Shown here: piece by piece, positions 44,986 through 56,130 of the stretch | How the letters are laid out: every line of letters starts with the position of its first letter | How positions within the stretch are numbered: the stretch's first letter is position 1 | From: Candidatus Methanophagales archaeon | Lineage (GTDB): Archaea; Halobacteriota; Syntropharchaeia; Alkanophagales; Methanospirareceae | NCBI GenBank assembly: GCA_024699715.1 | Contig: JANPRD010000011.1 | Span: 62,001 to 126,000, forward strand | Direction: 5' to 3' | Length of the DNA: 64,000 nucleotides | Notes under the pieces: model-generated | Database searches by the model: none | Seen by the model: the letters and a program-made list of their open reading frames with translations, nothing else | Told to the model about the DNA's origin: nothing | Translations under genes and position numbers: made by a program

Positions 44986-45549
44986 TCAACGCCTCTCATT
45001 TTTCCCAACGAAGTCGCTTTTCACGAACAACGCATGATGCTCCACACCGATTCCTTCCAATTTTTCCCTCGCACCCTCCTCCCTTTCAATTACTGAAATG
45101 ACCTTAACAACAGTGCATCCTTTCTTCTGAACCTCTTCTATTGCCTTCAGCACACTACTGCCTGTCGTCGTGACATCCTCAACAATTACGACCTTCGCCC
45201 CGCTTTCCAAGTTACCTTCAATCGTTTTCATCGTTCCTCGTGGCTTCCGCTCCTTGCGAACATAAAAACCTCGCATCGGACGACCTTTCTTCCAGCTTAA
45301 CATGCAAATTGCCGCTACAATTGGGATTGCACCCGACTCTAAACCCCCTATATATTCCGCATTGCATCCCTTTATATGCTCATACATGCATTCAGCAATC
45401 AAATTGAGACCTTCAGCATCTAACAGAACAGGCTTTAAGTCAAAGTAATAATGACTTCTCTTACCACTCGCAAGCGTAAAACCTTCCTCACTGTAAAGAA
45501 GGGCTCGCTCTTTAATTAACTCCTTCAATCTCTCCATCTGCTCCGCCAT
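44986..45549 (-). CDS. pyrE: Orotate phosphoribosyltransferase
   Basis: The 187-residue protein carries the PRPP-binding motif KVVIVEDVTTTGSSVLKAIE, FTLASGKRSHYYFDLKPVLL at the start and EYIGGLESGAIPI. It transfers orotate to PRPP to give OMP in pyrimidine synthesis. Length and motif order match archaeal PyrE. It lies 50 bases downstream of purC on the same strand, making a small nucleotide-synthesis pair. The interval 44773-44985 up to tnpB contains no recognisable gene. Confidence 0.95.
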   Translation of the reverse strand: MAEQMERLKELIKERALLYSEEGFTLASGKRSHYYFDLKPVLLDAEGLNLIAECMYEHIKGCNAEYIGGLESGAIPIVAAICMLSWKKGRPMRGFYVRKERKPRGTMKTIEGNLESGAKVVIVEDVTTTGSSVLKAIEEVQKKGCTVVKVISVIEREEGAREKLEGIGVEHHALFVKSDFVGKNERR

Positions 45550-45599
45550 TCCCCCCCATGCATTTTCATGTCTTACCCACTACTCACATGATTAAAACG

Positions 45600-46734
45600 C
45601 TAACTCAAAAATTCTCTCAACTCTTCCATGATTTCCCGCAGCGAAGGGACATCTTCAAACCAAATTCTGCCCGTTATTTCATTGCAGAACGCTTTGTATA
45701 GCGAAGATGTGAGGTTTTTAAGCGTAGTGGGCAGTGCAGGAGGCTCGCTTTTCACAAAATCCCGCCAATTCAACGCATCTCGCTTCTTCGCAGCCTCCAC
45801 TTCCTCAAACCAAGCGGTTCTTCGGTAGAATGCTCGCAAAACTTCCTTGCTCACTGGCATTCCTCCGTAGGAGTAGCGACACTCGTCAGGCGTTCCGACG
45901 GCGTCTACGACTAAAAGTCTGCGATGCTCGTCAAAGCCGAACTCCACCTTACCGTCCTCAACTGTGAGACCCGCTCTGCTCGCTGCTTTCCTCACGCACT
46001 CATTTATTTTCAGCGTAATTCGTTTGATTTCCTCAACTTCAGCGTCGCTCAACCCCGCAATCTCACAAGCCTCGCTCCAACTCAAATATCTGTCCTTTGC
46101 TTCCAACTTCGTTGAAACTTCCAAGAACGGCTCCTTAAAGACGAAACCCGGCGGAGGTATTTCATCCAAGCCCAAATCTGAAACGCTCAAACTGCCTTCT
46201 CGCAACCTCCTGAACACGCTTGAGCCTTCAGGCAGGGCGTTCCTCCAAATTACTTCAAGCGGAATGAGAAAATTCCCCCGCTCACTTTTGTAAATTGAGT
46301 AGTCGTAGCGAAGAGATGCTTCTCCCGCATTCTCCCTCGCCAGCTCCTCCCTCAAACTCTCTACTTGCTTCACCTGCTCCACCTGCTACGCCTGCTACGC
46401 TTGCTCCACTCGCTCCACTTGCACTCACCACAGCAGGCTTCAAAACACGCAGCAGTTTTATCTCCATGCATGCCTGCGGCTTCTTAAGTTCGGACAATTC
46501 CTTGACTTTTCCATCCTCAACTACACCCAAATAATGCGTTTCTATGCCGATTTCATGCAATTTCTCAAAGAAGAATGCGGATGTTATGCATAGAGAAGCT
46601 CCTTTCCCATCTATTCTGTCGGGCATCTCGCCCCAATCAAATACAGAATAGCGGTCAGTGAAAAGGAATCTTCCACGACCCGCCTTCTCCCTGCGAGGCG
46701 CTTCAAGCACAATGATGTCTTTCACACTGCCCAT
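45600..46734 (-). CDS. purC: SAICAR synthetase PurC, frameshifted at a repeat tract
   Basis: The N-terminal frame has FLFTDRYSVFDWGEMPDRIDGKG and HYLGVVEDGK (ATP site). The C-terminal frame (from about 46382) has YDYSIYKSERGNFLIPLEVIW, TKLEAKDRYLS and VDAVGTPDECRY. Between them is a Gly/Ala/Ser tract (SASGASGASVAGVAGGAGEAS) encoded by short repeats (46366-46435), open in both frames. The needed shift is one base, inside or just after the tract. PurC adds aspartate to CAIR. The start ATG is at 46734 (MGSVKDI), 12 bases inside a longer GTG-initiated frame. A real break or a sequencing indel cannot be told apart. Confidence 0.88.
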
Positions 46735-46874
46735 CCCCGCTCTCACCCGTCAATCCCGCAATTTGTTTTGTGCGAAAGTGGCGTTGCTTTGTGGGTGGAA
46801 TTCTTCCTATTGAAATAAAAGAGTAGGTAAAAAAGAGAGAAAGAGTGAGGGAAAGGAGTGAGGAGGAAGGGGGA

Positions 46875-48368
46875 ATGGAGCGAGAGAGGCGAGTGGGCGT
46901 GCTTGACACGACGCTGCGAGACGGAGAGCAGACGCCGGGCATCTCTTTCACGCCAGAGGCGAAGTTGAAGATTGCATTGCAGTTGGACGAAATAGGCGTT
47001 GACATTGTAGAGGCGGGAACGGCAATTGTCTCGGAAGGAGAGAGGAAGGCGATTAAAGAAATTGCGAATGCGGGGCTGAAAGCGAAGGTCTGCTCTTTTG
47101 CGAGGATGCTTCGTGAGGATTTGGACGCTGCTTTGGACTGCGATGTTGATGCTGTGAATATTGTTGTGCCTGTTTCAGATGCACACATTCAGAAAAAACT
47201 GAGAATTGACAGGGAGACGCTGCGAGAGAGAGCGATTGAGGCTGCGGAATATGTGAAAAAGCACGGAGTTGAGGTTGAAATCAGTGCAGAAGATGCATCA
47301 AGGGCGGACTTCTCATTCTTAAAGTCGCTTTTTCAAGATTTAGCGAGTGTTGCTGACAGACTTTGCGTTTGCGACACCGTGGGCGTGCTGACGCCAGAGC
47401 GAGCGAAGGAGATTTTCAGCGAGTTGAGCGGTATGGGTTTCACGCTCTCCGCACACTGCCACAACGATTTCGGAATGGCAACCGCAAACTCAATCGCAGC
47501 GGTGCTTTCAGGTGCGGAATATGTGCATGTGACGGTGAACGGCATGGGCGAAAGGGCGGGGAATGCTCCGCTTGAGGAGGTCGTCGTTGCGTTAGAGCTC
47601 TTATACGGCATAAAAACGGGCATAAAAAAGGAGAAGATTTACGAGACTTCACGGTTAGTGCGAAACCTTGCGAAGATGCCTGTTGCGCCGAACAAGGCGT
47701 TAGTGGGCGATAACGCATTCACGCATGAATCAGGTATGCATGTTCACGGCACGCTCGCAGATGAACGCCTTTACGAGCCTTTTGACCCCAAAATCATAGG
47801 ACGCACACGCAGATTCGCATTCGGAAAGCACACAGGCAAGGCATCTGTGAAGATGGCGTTGGAAGAGATGGGCATTCCAGCCGAAAATGTGAGCGAATCG
47901 CATATAAGAAGCATCATTGAGCGTGTAAAAGAGCTCGGAGACAAGGGAAAATTGGTGACGGATGCGGACTTTCAGGCGATTGTTGAGGATGTCCTTCAGA
48001 TTGAGCGGGAGGAACGCATAAAACTGCTTGACCTCTCTGTTGTTTCTGGTAAGAGCGTTCAGCCGACCGCATCCTTGCGTTTGAGCGTGAATGGCGATGA
48101 GATTGTTGTTGCGGATGTCGGCGTCGGTCCTGTGGATGCTGCGATTAATGCACTCCGAAAGGCAATTTCTGGCAGAGGAATGAACGATTTGCGCCTTGAG
48201 GAATACCATGTTGACGCAATTACTGGCGGAACTGATGCACTCGTGAATGTAGTTGTGAGAGTAAGCAGGGGAGACAAGACAATAACTGCGAGCGGCGTCA
48301 GCGAAGATATTGTGCTTGCATCAGTTCAAGCGATGATTAATGGAATAAATCGGCTATACCGATACTGA
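46875..48368 (+). CDS. cimA: LeuA/CimA-family acyltransferase (isopropylmalate or citramalate synthase)
   Basis: The 497-residue enzyme has VLDTTLRDGEQTPGISFTPEAK, SAHCHNDFGMATANSIAAVLSGA and the VNGMGERAGNAPLEEV and FTHESGMHVHG motifs. The regulatory LeuA dimer domain (VGPVDAAINALRKA) forms the end. It joins acetyl-CoA to a 2-oxo acid. With a separate LeuA at 35605-37198 it may be citramalate synthase (pyruvate, isoleucine route) or a second isopropylmalate synthase; homocitrate synthase is less likely because of the C-terminal domain. ATG 46875 with GGAGGAAGG upstream is preferred to the GTG at 46845. Confidence 0.87.
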   Translation: MERERRVGVLDTTLRDGEQTPGISFTPEAKLKIALQLDEIGVDIVEAGTAIVSEGERKAIKEIANAGLKAKVCSFARMLREDLDAALDCDVDAVNIVVPVSDAHIQKKLRIDRETLRERAIEAAEYVKKHGVEVEISAEDASRADFSFLKSLFQDLASVADRLCVCDTVGVLTPERAKEIFSELSGMGFTLSAHCHNDFGMATANSIAAVLSGAEYVHVTVNGMGERAGNAPLEEVVVALELLYGIKTGIKKEKIYETSRLVRNLAKMPVAPNKALVGDNAFTHESGMHVHGTLADERLYEPFDPKIIGRTRRFAFGKHTGKASVKMALEEMGIPAENVSESHIRSIIERVKELGDKGKLVTDADFQAIVEDVLQIEREERIKLLDLSVVSGKSVQPTASLRLSVNGDEIVVADVGVGPVDAAINALRKAISGRGMNDLRLEEYHVDAITGGTDALVNVVVRVSRGDKTITASGVSEDIVLASVQAMINGINRLYRY

Positions 48369-48394
48369 CGAGGAAGGAGGGGGAAGCGGTCAGA

Positions 48395-48467
48395 AGCCTT
48401 GGGCGGGATTCGAACCCGCGATCTCCACCTTACCAAGGTGGCGCATTACCGCTATGCTACCAAGGCT
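48395..48467 (-). tRNA. tRNA-Thr (GGT)
   Basis: The minus strand folds with acceptor stem AGCCTTG/CAAGGCT, anticodon stem CCACC/GGTGG with loop TTGGTAA (anticodon GGT), and T arm GCGGGTTCGAATCCCGC. There is no intron and no CCA. It lies just outside the left edge of the tandem duplication. Confidence 0.95.
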
Positions 48468-48500
48468 CATTCCTCTGATTTCTCTTCACTTAAATTTATC

Positions 48501-51500
48501 TTACGCCTCGCCGCTGAGTGCAGAGCGCAAGGCATTTTTCCACACCAAATTCTCAATCCTTTCAATTAGAGAACGCCTGTTTCCCACATATTCCGCTATT
48601 TTCTTGCGAACTGCCTCACGAGTTTTGAGATAAGATTGCACTGCTCGCCTCACCGCATCCTTATCCTTCGGAATTTTGATGCGCCTGCGACCACTTTTAA
48701 CCGCAATTTCTATGTATTTCGCCTCCTCTCTCGTCTCACATCTCAACTTCAGCGTGCGAAAATTCACGAATATGCCTTCAAGCGAGGATTCCAACGAAGG
48801 CTCTCCCTCCTCCTCCGGAATATAAATCTCTTCGCACTCCTCCCCCTCAATATACCCCTCAGGAAATCTTAATTCACCACCGAACTCCCGCAAGACATCC
48901 GCAGCAATCTCCTCCACAGCCACATCTCCTTTCCTACCTCGCCTCTCAACACTCCTCGCTTTCTCTAACCTTGAACGCACTAAATCAACCACCGCTCTGT
49001 AAACCTCCAACTGCTCCTCCTCGCTTAATCCCAAAATCTCTCCCATCACAATGCGGTCAAGTTCTCTGCGGTCTGGTTTTACTTTGTCTAAGGAAACTTC
49101 TTCTGGCGTGTTTGCTCCTATTTCTTCGAAAACTGAGTCGATTGGACGTTTAGATAAATTGTCAAAGGCTTTCTCAAGTTTTTTGATTTGAGATTTAGAG
49201 AATCACATCAGGATTAATAATCGGAACGTGGTTTCATCTCAGGTCCATAATTTATCAAAAGCCCCTTGTCCCATTACAGTTCTCCCATATAATTCAACAA
49301 TCATGGTTATAAATTGTCGAATTTAACAGTGCAGCTATCACTTTAGAGAGTTTCTTGTCTTTTAGGCACAAATACCATAAAAAGTATGATCTGTCGGACT
49401 ATCAGTCATTTTAAATGGCAAGTTAATAGGTCACATTCAAACAATTGTCTAAATACAAATATCAGCTTGTGGCAACTCTGGCAAATCATACCATCTCTTC
49501 CTCGAAGCGCAGGTAGGTCTTTTGTGAAACTCTCTCGGTTTTCTTCACCCCACTCAATATATTTCAGCACATTTGTTCCCCTCAAATCCTCCTTATCTTT
49601 ATGAATGAGAAGCACTCTGAACTTTAAATCTTTCGGGTTTATGACGATTGACTTGCATTCTCTCGGCGATTTTATCACATAATTCGGAATCCAATATACA
49701 AATCCATCGTTCCGTAAGACTTCTTCAAGCGAGAAATCTTCAGCGTATTGCGAATTTTTGAAGTATTCACCGCCTTTGTCCTTCCAGACATCTTCAGCAA
49801 CAGGAGGCTCTTCCCACTTACGCAAAGGATGCATCCAAAATTCCCGCTCTATCCCCCACGCCTTTATCTGCTCCTCCGTTAGGTAGAAGAACTCGTTCGC
49901 TCCCGTTGTAAATCCTCTTCGGACTTCTGCGACTGCTTTAAGCGGAACAAACAAATCCTTTCCCTTCTCTAAAATCTTGAAGAATATTGAAGGCGCTCTC
50001 AGGTATTTTCCCCATTTTGAACCCACATATTTTTCAGCGTCGGCGTCAAAGCCTTCTTCCCAGAGTTTCCGCTGCTCAACGACGAAAATACGCATGCTTT
50101 CGTTTTCCTCGTAAGATGTGCAACGCTCTATTTGAGAGGCAAGCATCTCCGCATTCTTCCAATGCCTCGCCTCGCTCTCACCCTCCCTAACGCTCACTCG
50201 CAGGAATTCACGCAGAGGCTTCTTCAACTGCACAAACCTCACGAAATTCCGCATCCTTTCTTCAGAGGAACTGCACTTCTCAAGCACTGTTATGCATGTA
50301 TTCACATCCGCTGCTGAAAACCATCGCTCTACTTTGCTCTCTATTATCGCAATAATCTTGAAGTTTTTGAGCAGGAATTCCTGAATATACCTGCCGTAAT
50401 CAACATCTAACCAAGAGTTTGAAGTGATAAGAGCCATTCTTCCCCCTTCTTTGAGGAATTTTGCGCCGTGAATGAAGAAATAACCGTAAATGCTCATTCG
50501 CTTTCCCGCATCAATTCCCGCCTCTTCTCTCGCAATTTTCCTCAATCTCTCCTTGTAGCCTTTCGGGAATATGTCTTCTATTTCTTCCTGACGGGTGTAG
50601 GGCGGGTTCGTGATGACAACATCAAAAAGTTCTGCGGAAGCGGAAGGAGGAAGGACATTGAAAAAGTCATCGTGCTGAATGTCTGCGTTGAACGCTGCGA
50701 AGACATTTTTAATTGCGAGGTTCATTTTCGTCAAATAACAAGCAAATTCTGAGATGTCTATACCTTTCAATTCATGCAAAATCTCCTCGTGCCTCTTTTT
50801 ACCTTTCAGGCGTTTCAGTGCGTAAGCCCTCGTCAAGAAAGTTCCCGCACCACACGCAGGGTCCAAGATGCGTTCATTTCCGCTCTTAACGCAGAAACAG
50901 AGCATAAAATCAACGACAGATGAGGGAGTGAAGTATTGACCGAATTTATGCCTTTCCTCGTCTGGAATCAAATTCTCAAAAATAGAGCCGAGAACATCGT
51001 ATTCTATTTTTGAGAGGTCGTAGCGTTCAATCTCACGCACAAACTCACCGAATTGCTCCGAAAAATCCTTATCTGCGGGAAAAGGCAAATCATCCAAGAA
51101 CTCTCGCTTGAAAATTCCGACGGGACAACGCTCAAAATACTCATTCAAAACGGACAGAATGGAAGAGCCTGCGGGTATTTGAATCTCTGGCAATTTGAAT
51201 CCCTTGGCGACGCTCCTTAAGAAGTTGTAAAAGAGGAGTTTCGCAACGAGAATTAAAATGCAAAGGCGTGCAACCCTGTCAAAATCCGCCTCATTTCCAT
51301 GAAAAACCCATTTCTGCTCCCTGAACCAAGCACGCAAACGCTCCTTGAATGCAGCATCCTTCTCTGCGAGGCGCTGAAGATGCTCAGAAAGCGGAATGTA
51401 GAATGTGTTCACTGCTGATTTGAGACGCTCAATGAACATGCGGTCAAGTGGAAGCGCAGGTAAGCGCCGCCTCTCGTATATCTCGTGGAACTCACGCAGA

Positions 51501-51991
51501 AAACGCCTCAGAAAATCCTTTATTTTCGCTTGAACATCGTTCCTTCGCACCTCTGCCATCCGTTTCACTGAAACGACATCTCTGTGCAGGCGACGACGCT
51601 CAAGCAGTGGCGTCCCCTCTTTGAAAGTCTCCCAGAGGACGAACTCACGCACATTCCAAGTAGCAAAGAACGGAGCGCCGAGCAGAGAAGCCTTGCGCAT
51701 CGCATTCTCGGTGAGTGAAAGCGAGTAACCGTTGAACGAGGGACGCTTCAACTCCAAAATACACGCTGGCTTCCTGACAACTGCGCCTCCTGCGCCTCCT
51801 GCGCCCTCTGCACCCTTTGCGCCCTCACGCTTTTTGAAAATCACGATGTCTGCTTTCAGTGGTGCTGCTCCTTCGCCTGTCCGAATGGGAAATTCCTGCT
51901 CAAATTCAAAAGGTAAGCCTTCCTCTGACGCTATTTCACTCAACCACCGCAGCACAAAGCCCTGAAATTGCGGCTCAATGACGCTATTCAT
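48501..51991 (-). pseudogene. Type IIG-like restriction-modification gene, copy A (broken)
   Basis: The 861-residue N-terminal part (51991-49406) has a PD-(D/E)XK-type site (LKADIVIFKK and ACILELKRP), SAM motif ILDPACGAGTFLTRAY and NPPY motif VVITNPPYTRQEEIED for N6-adenine methylation. A target-recognition region (49500-49060) follows, and the C-terminal part (48501-49200: LDRIVMGEILGLSEEEQLEVYRA) is open again. Frame is lost near 49540, where copy B keeps it, and several stops follow. It would cut and methylate DNA when intact. Here the recognition and tail parts cannot be read in one frame. An Ala/Gly tract lies at 51783-51832. It lies eight bases downstream of trpS copy A. Confidence 0.88.
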
Positions 51992-51999
51992 CTTTCATA

Positions 52000-53394
52000 T
52001 TACAAATAACTCAACCATCTCCTACCAAAATCATATTCTTTCAGCACTTCTTTCGCATTTTCCCGCTCTTCTTGATGCCTCTTCAAGAATTTCTGCATCA
52101 ATTCAGCGGCGAGTTCCTTGCAAGAGCGGCAAATTCTTCGCCCCGTTTTGCATTCTTCGTAGATTTCTCGCACAAAAGCGTCATCCTCAATCAAATGCGT
52201 GAGCAGGAGCTCGTAAACTGCGCATTTCTCAGGTTCGCCTCCGAGACGGCGCTGCTCCTCTGCTGTTGCTCTTCCGCCTGTCAGAGCGTTCTTCACCTTG
52301 CGAGCAGCCTCTTCAGGCGGTTCTGTTAGCGAAATGACACTTTGAGGGTTGCTTGACGACATTTTTCCACCTGTTAAGCCACGCATGAACTTGTGGTAAG
52401 TGGAAGCAGGGAGAAAAAAACCGTAGCCTCCTCTGCTGACCTCAACTTCTCGCACAATTCGCTCAACTTCCCTCACTTTCTCTTCAAAATTCTCATCATC
52501 GTCAAACCAAACATCCAAATGCATCTCATACAAGCGTGTCTTCTTTGCTGAATCTAAGCGAGCAAGGACATCATTCAACGCACTTCTGTCCGCTTTTTTC
52601 AAGCGGATGCTCACATAATTTTCGCCATCAAAGCGACGACGCTCAACTGTGAACATGCGAAGACGAGATGCGACATCCCTCGTCAGACGAATGTGCGGGT
52701 CTTGGTCCGCTCCGACAGGCACGACCGTCGGTTTAGGACCGCCGAAGTCCTTGTGTTGAGGCTGCAGTATGTCTGCGATTTGGACGAGGACGCTGAACAT
52801 GTGCGAGATTTTGACATCAGAGCGGAAGCCGTAAATTGCACTCATCTCGCTGAAATTCACTTCTGTTCCCGCCTCAACTGCGAGGTCTTGCACCCGCTTG
52901 TTCTCAGATTGGAAGTATAAGAAGCCACGATTGATGTCAAAACCGAGAGCGATAAGGCTTAAAATGTATTCACCGACGCCTAAACGCTTGCATTTCTCCC
53001 ACGAAATTCCTCTAACTGAGTGAGATTCAATGTCTGCGATGCAAGAGAATGCGTAAGCACCACGCTTCTGATGCCATATTATCTCGTCCATGACCATTTT
53101 ATTCCCGATATGAACCTTTCCTGAAGGCATGAAACCGCTGATTACTGCGAAATCATCGCCATTTCGCATCGCTTCTAACACTTCTTCGTAGCCACGATGA
53201 CCGAAAATGATGCCTCTTCGCATGTATAAATGCGGATTCTCTATTTTAGAGCGGATTTCTGCGAATGGAGAGATGCCGAATTCTTTGAGGAGGCGCTCGT
53301 AGTCCTCAATCGCTGCGACACTCCAAGGGTCTAACTTCTCACGCCCCCCGCTTCTTTCGTTCAAAACCCTCTCACCTCTCCTCGCCCTACTCAC
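52000..53394 (-). CDS. trpS: Tryptophanyl-tRNA synthetase, copy A
   Basis: The 464-residue class I synthetase has GFMPSGKVHIGNKMVMDEI (HIGH-type motif) and GGKMSSSNPQSVI (KMSKS-type motif) near residue 340. DQDPHIRLTRDVA and YHKFMRGL are typical of archaeal/eukaryotic TrpRS. It charges tRNA-Trp. The ATG overlaps the purS stop by eight bases. The copy at 59584-60978 differs at only a few residues that I could see (for example SLIAL/SLLAL, KEVLKE/KELLKE, KRHQ/KMHQ). Having two near-identical trpS genes is unusual. Confidence 0.95.
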   Translation of the reverse strand: MSRARRGERVLNERSGGREKLDPWSVAAIEDYERLLKEFGISPFAEIRSKIENPHLYMRRGIIFGHRGYEEVLEAMRNGDDFAVISGFMPSGKVHIGNKMVMDEIIWHQKRGAYAFSCIADIESHSVRGISWEKCKRLGVGEYILSLIALGFDINRGFLYFQSENKRVQDLAVEAGTEVNFSEMSAIYGFRSDVKISHMFSVLVQIADILQPQHKDFGGPKPTVVPVGADQDPHIRLTRDVASRLRMFTVERRRFDGENYVSIRLKKADRSALNDVLARLDSAKKTRLYEMHLDVWFDDDENFEEKVREVERIVREVEVSRGGYGFFLPASTYHKFMRGLTGGKMSSSNPQSVISLTEPPEEAARKVKNALTGGRATAEEQRRLGGEPEKCAVYELLLTHLIEDDAFVREIYEECKTGRRICRSCKELAAELMQKFLKRHQEERENAKEVLKEYDFGRRWLSYL

Positions 53395-53647
53395 GAGCCT
53401 GCTGCCCTCTGATTTTTATTTCATATTCTTGAATTACGGGGTTTGCGAGCAGTTTCTTGCACATTTCCTCCGCCTCTCGCAGAGCATCTTCCTCGGATGC
53501 ACCGTTCAACGAGACTAAAAAGACTTTCTCGGTTCTCACGCTTCGCACATTGAATCCGAGCAGGTTCAGAGCCTTCTTCGTGTTCTCGCCTTCAGGGTCT
53601 GCAACGCCTCGCTTCAGGCGAACCCGCACCTCCACCTCAAACAACAT
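53387..53647 (-). CDS. purS: PurS subunit of phosphoribosylformylglycinamidine synthase, copy A
   Basis: The 86-residue protein matches PurS, with FEVEVRVRLKRGVADPEGENT at the start and KKLLANPVIQEYEIKI at the end. It is the small linker subunit of the FGAM synthase complex with PurL and PurQ, neither of which is in the window. The start MLFEVEVRV (53647) is preferred, because residues before it in the longer frame are read through non-coding sequence near RNase P RNA. Its stop overlaps the trpS start. Confidence 0.88.
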   Translation of the reverse strand: MLFEVEVRVRLKRGVADPEGENTKKALNLLGFNVRSVRTEKVFLVSLNGASEEDALREAEEMCKKLLANPVIQEYEIKIRGQQARE

Positions 53648-53705
53648 CCACAGAAATTGGAGTGAGGATGTGAAAAGCATGGGGAAGAAAAAAGAAAAGA
53701 GAAAG

Positions 53706-53996
53706 GGAGGGGGGAGTGATGGTAGTAAGCCCCCTTCTGTTTCAGGCGGCATTCATCTCGGCGCCAAAAGGCTTGCACCCACGGGGACGGTCGTTCCATC
53801 CGAGACCTTGCGACCTCATCCTTTCGGAATCATCGCACACGCAAGGCTCGGTATCGTTTCTGCGCCGTTGCCAGGGCTCTCGCCCTGTGCCTTTCGGCAC
53901 CCGTGCTTTTGCGGTGGGGGGACTTTCCTCAGCTCCTCTTCACGCCCCTGCGGGCGCTCGGAGGAACCGGCAGCCGCCCTCCATCTCTCCCCCTCC
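53706..53996 (-). ncRNA. rnpB: RNase P RNA, copy A
   Basis: Read on the minus strand, the sequence has the universal CR-I GAGGAAAGUCC (53920-53930) and CR-V ACAGAAGGGGGCUUAC (near 53725-53740). P1 is formed by GGAGGGGG and GAUGG at the 5' end with CCAUC and CCCCCCUCC at the 3' end. Internal hairpins GUGCCGAAAGGCAC and AGGGCGAGAGCCCU are also as expected. It is about 291 bases, type A-like archaeal RNase P RNA. It processes the 5' leaders of pre-tRNAs with archaeal protein subunits. It lies between purS and ftsZ. Confidence 0.93.
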
Positions 53997-54077
53997 TTCA
54001 ATAATTGAGCGAAAATTAATTTCCTTTTCGCCTCTTCCCGCTCCGCACACGCTCCTTGCGTGCTTGCTCTGCGCCGC

Positions 54078-55202
54078 TCAGCGGTAGAAAGGAATTATAT
54101 CTGTGAGGCGCTCGCGGTCTCCTCTTCTGCTCATGTCTCTAACCAAGCCACCTCTACTACCACTGCTTCTTGAGAATTCTTCCTGCTCCTCGTATCTGCC
54201 GCCGAAAATCCATTTAGGCTCGACGCCCGTCATAATTGCGACGACTTTCACCTTGCCGTCGTATTCCTTTTTTATGCGTGCGCCCCAAATCACATTCGCA
54301 TCAGGGCTTAACTCGTAAGTTAGCAGCTCAACAATGTCGTTTGTTTCCTTCATCGTGAGGTCAGTCCCGCCTGTAATGTGAATGAGCGCACCTTTCGCAC
54401 CTCTGTAGTCCGCCTCAAGCAGCGGATGGTTCAACGCCTCCTCAACAACCGCCTCTGGCTTGTTCTCCGTCTTTGAGGTCTGACCGACGAGCATGACTGC
54501 GACGCCCCCTTCTTCCATCACCGCCTTCAAGTCCGCAAAGTCAATATTAACGAGGGAAGGCTGCGTGATTGTCTCTGAAATGCCCTGAATTGTCGTCGCT
54601 ATCAGCATATCCATCGTCTTGAACGCATCATTAACGGGCAAATTCGGCGCATACTTTATCAATTTGTCGTTCTCAAGCACAATAACCGTGTCTGTTACCC
54701 TGCTCAATTCCCTTATTCCTTCAATCGCCTTCTTTCTGCGTATGCGTTCAGCCTCAAAAGGAAAAGAAACCATCGCAACAACGATTGCACCCATCTCTTT
54801 CGCAATCTCAGCGACAACAGGAGACGCACCTGTGCCTGTTCCTCCGCCCATTCCCGCAGTCAAGAAGACAAAATGCTTGTCACGAAGCACTTCCTCCAAT
54901 TTCTCCCTGTCAAGTTCCGCAGCCTTCCTACCTATCTCGGGAGAGCCTCCCGTTCCGAGACCATGAGTGAGCGACTTACCAATCAACACCTTCTTCTCGC
55001 ACCGTATTGAGTCAAGATGCAATTTGTCCGTGTTTATCGCCACTCGCTCTATGTTCCCAAGACCGCCGAGCTGCTCAAGCCTGTCCATTGAATTGTTCCC
55101 CGCTCCGCCCACGCCTACAACCATTATCCTCGGAACGCCAAATAACTCCTCTTCCCCCTCCTCTCTACTCTCAAATATTTGCTCCGCCATTTGCTCCGCC
55201 AT
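54078..55202 (-). CDS. ftsZ: Cell division protein FtsZ, copy A
   Basis: The protein has the tubulin/FtsZ GTP-binding motif [21 protein letters not shown]-terminal [22 protein letters not shown], and NVIWGARI for the T7 loop side. It forms the cytokinetic ring. ATG 55202 is chosen because GGAGGGAG lies upstream. A TATA-like ATATTAATAT (about 55262-55272) would start transcription downstream of the earlier ATG at 55250 (390 residues). It differs from copy B by one residue that I could see (IRELS against IKELS). The two copies are not the FtsZ1/FtsZ2 pair common in archaea. Confidence 0.95.
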   Translation of the reverse strand: MAEQMAEQIFESREEGEEELFGVPRIMVVGVGGAGNNSMDRLEQLGGLGNIERVAINTDKLHLDSIRCEKKVLIGKSLTHGLGTGGSPEIGRKAAELDREKLEEVLRDKHFVFLTAGMGGGTGTGASPVVAEIAKEMGAIVVAMVSFPFEAERIRRKKAIEGIRELSRVTDTVIVLENDKLIKYAPNLPVNDAFKTMDMLIATTIQGISETITQPSLVNIDFADLKAVMEEGGVAVMLVGQTSKTENKPEAVVEEALNHPLLEADYRGAKGALIHITGGTDLTMKETNDIVELLTYELSPDANVIWGARIKKEYDGKVKVVAIMTGVEPKWIFGGRYEEQEEFSRSSGSRGGLVRDMSRRGDRERLTDIIPFYR

Positions 55203-55403
55203 TTCTCCCTCCCTTCTCCTTCCATTCAGGCTTTCGGTATTCCTCCTCATGAAATAAACCCTATATTAATATTGCGGAGCATCTTCATTTTTATTAAGCA
55301 AGACGAGAGGTCTTAAACAAGAAAGCACTGACGCCTCACACCGCCCCTCCGCACATGCGACACACGCCCAATGGCTCTGCGCTCCCGCTTGCCGACGACC
55401 TGC

Positions 55404-56060
55404 TCAAAGTGCCGCCTCAAAGTCCTCAATCTTGTATTCAAACGAGAATTCCTCCTCTTTACCTTCTCGCTTCATCCGCTCACGCAGCGTCTCCCTTGCG
55501 AGCAGCCAGTAAACGGTGGCGAGTGAGCGCCTGCCCTTGTTGTTCGCAGGAATCACAAGGTCAACATTTGAAACGGAGTTGTTCGTGTCGCAGAGTGCAA
55601 CGATGGGGATGCCGAGCGAGGAAGCCTCTCGCAGCGCTTGGTGGTCGCTCATCGGGTCTGTAAGAAGAACAACAGAAGGCTCAACAAAATGCTCACTCTG
55701 CGGGTTCGTGAGCGTCCCTGGGATGAATCTGCCGACGATTGCCTTTGCACCTGTGACCTTTGCGAACATGCTCACCGGCTTCTGACCGTATTCCCTCGTT
55801 GAGACCGCAAGAATCTCGTCAGGTTGGAAGCGTGAGAGAAATTTCGCAGCAATCCGCAGTCGCTCATCAATCTTGCGAATGTCCAGCAGATAGAGACCGT
55901 CAGGTCGCACTTGGTAAATGAATCTTTTCATGTATGATGTCCTCTGCTGCGTCCCGATGTGAACGCCTCTTGTCAAATACTCCGTGTGCGGAATGAGCAA
56001 TGCCGTCTCTTCCCACTCCTTTCCCCGCTCTGCACCTGTCCCAGCCTCCGCCGCAGACAT
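55404..56060 (-). CDS. rps2: Small ribosomal subunit protein uS2, copy A
   Basis: The 218-residue protein has [45 protein letters not shown] and [24 protein letters not shown], as archaeal/eukaryotic uS2 (S2P/SA). It is part of the small ribosomal subunit. In most archaea rps2 follows enolase; here its upstream neighbour in copy A is the duplication joint. I see no residue difference from copy B. It reads toward ftsZ. Confidence 0.94.
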   Translation of the reverse strand: MSAAEAGTGAERGKEWEETALLIPHTEYLTRGVHIGTQQRTSYMKRFIYQVRPDGLYLLDIRKIDERLRIAAKFLSRFQPDEILAVSTREYGQKPVSMFAKVTGAKAIVGRFIPGTLTNPQSEHFVEPSVVLLTDPMSDHQALREASSLGIPIVALCDTNNSVSNVDLVIPANNKGRRSLATVYWLLARETLRERMKREGKEEEFSFEYKIEDFEAAL

Positions 56061-56130
56061 GATTCTTCACCGCCGAGATGTTCTCAGACCGTGCCTTCAG
56101 TCCAGCACGGAACCCCCGAAGAGCTCCGCC

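Noticed and set aside
53697-54087. Several open frames on both strands beside ftsZ (also 61301-61702)
   Set aside because: They lie inside RNase P RNA, whose conserved elements and pairing explain the sequence.
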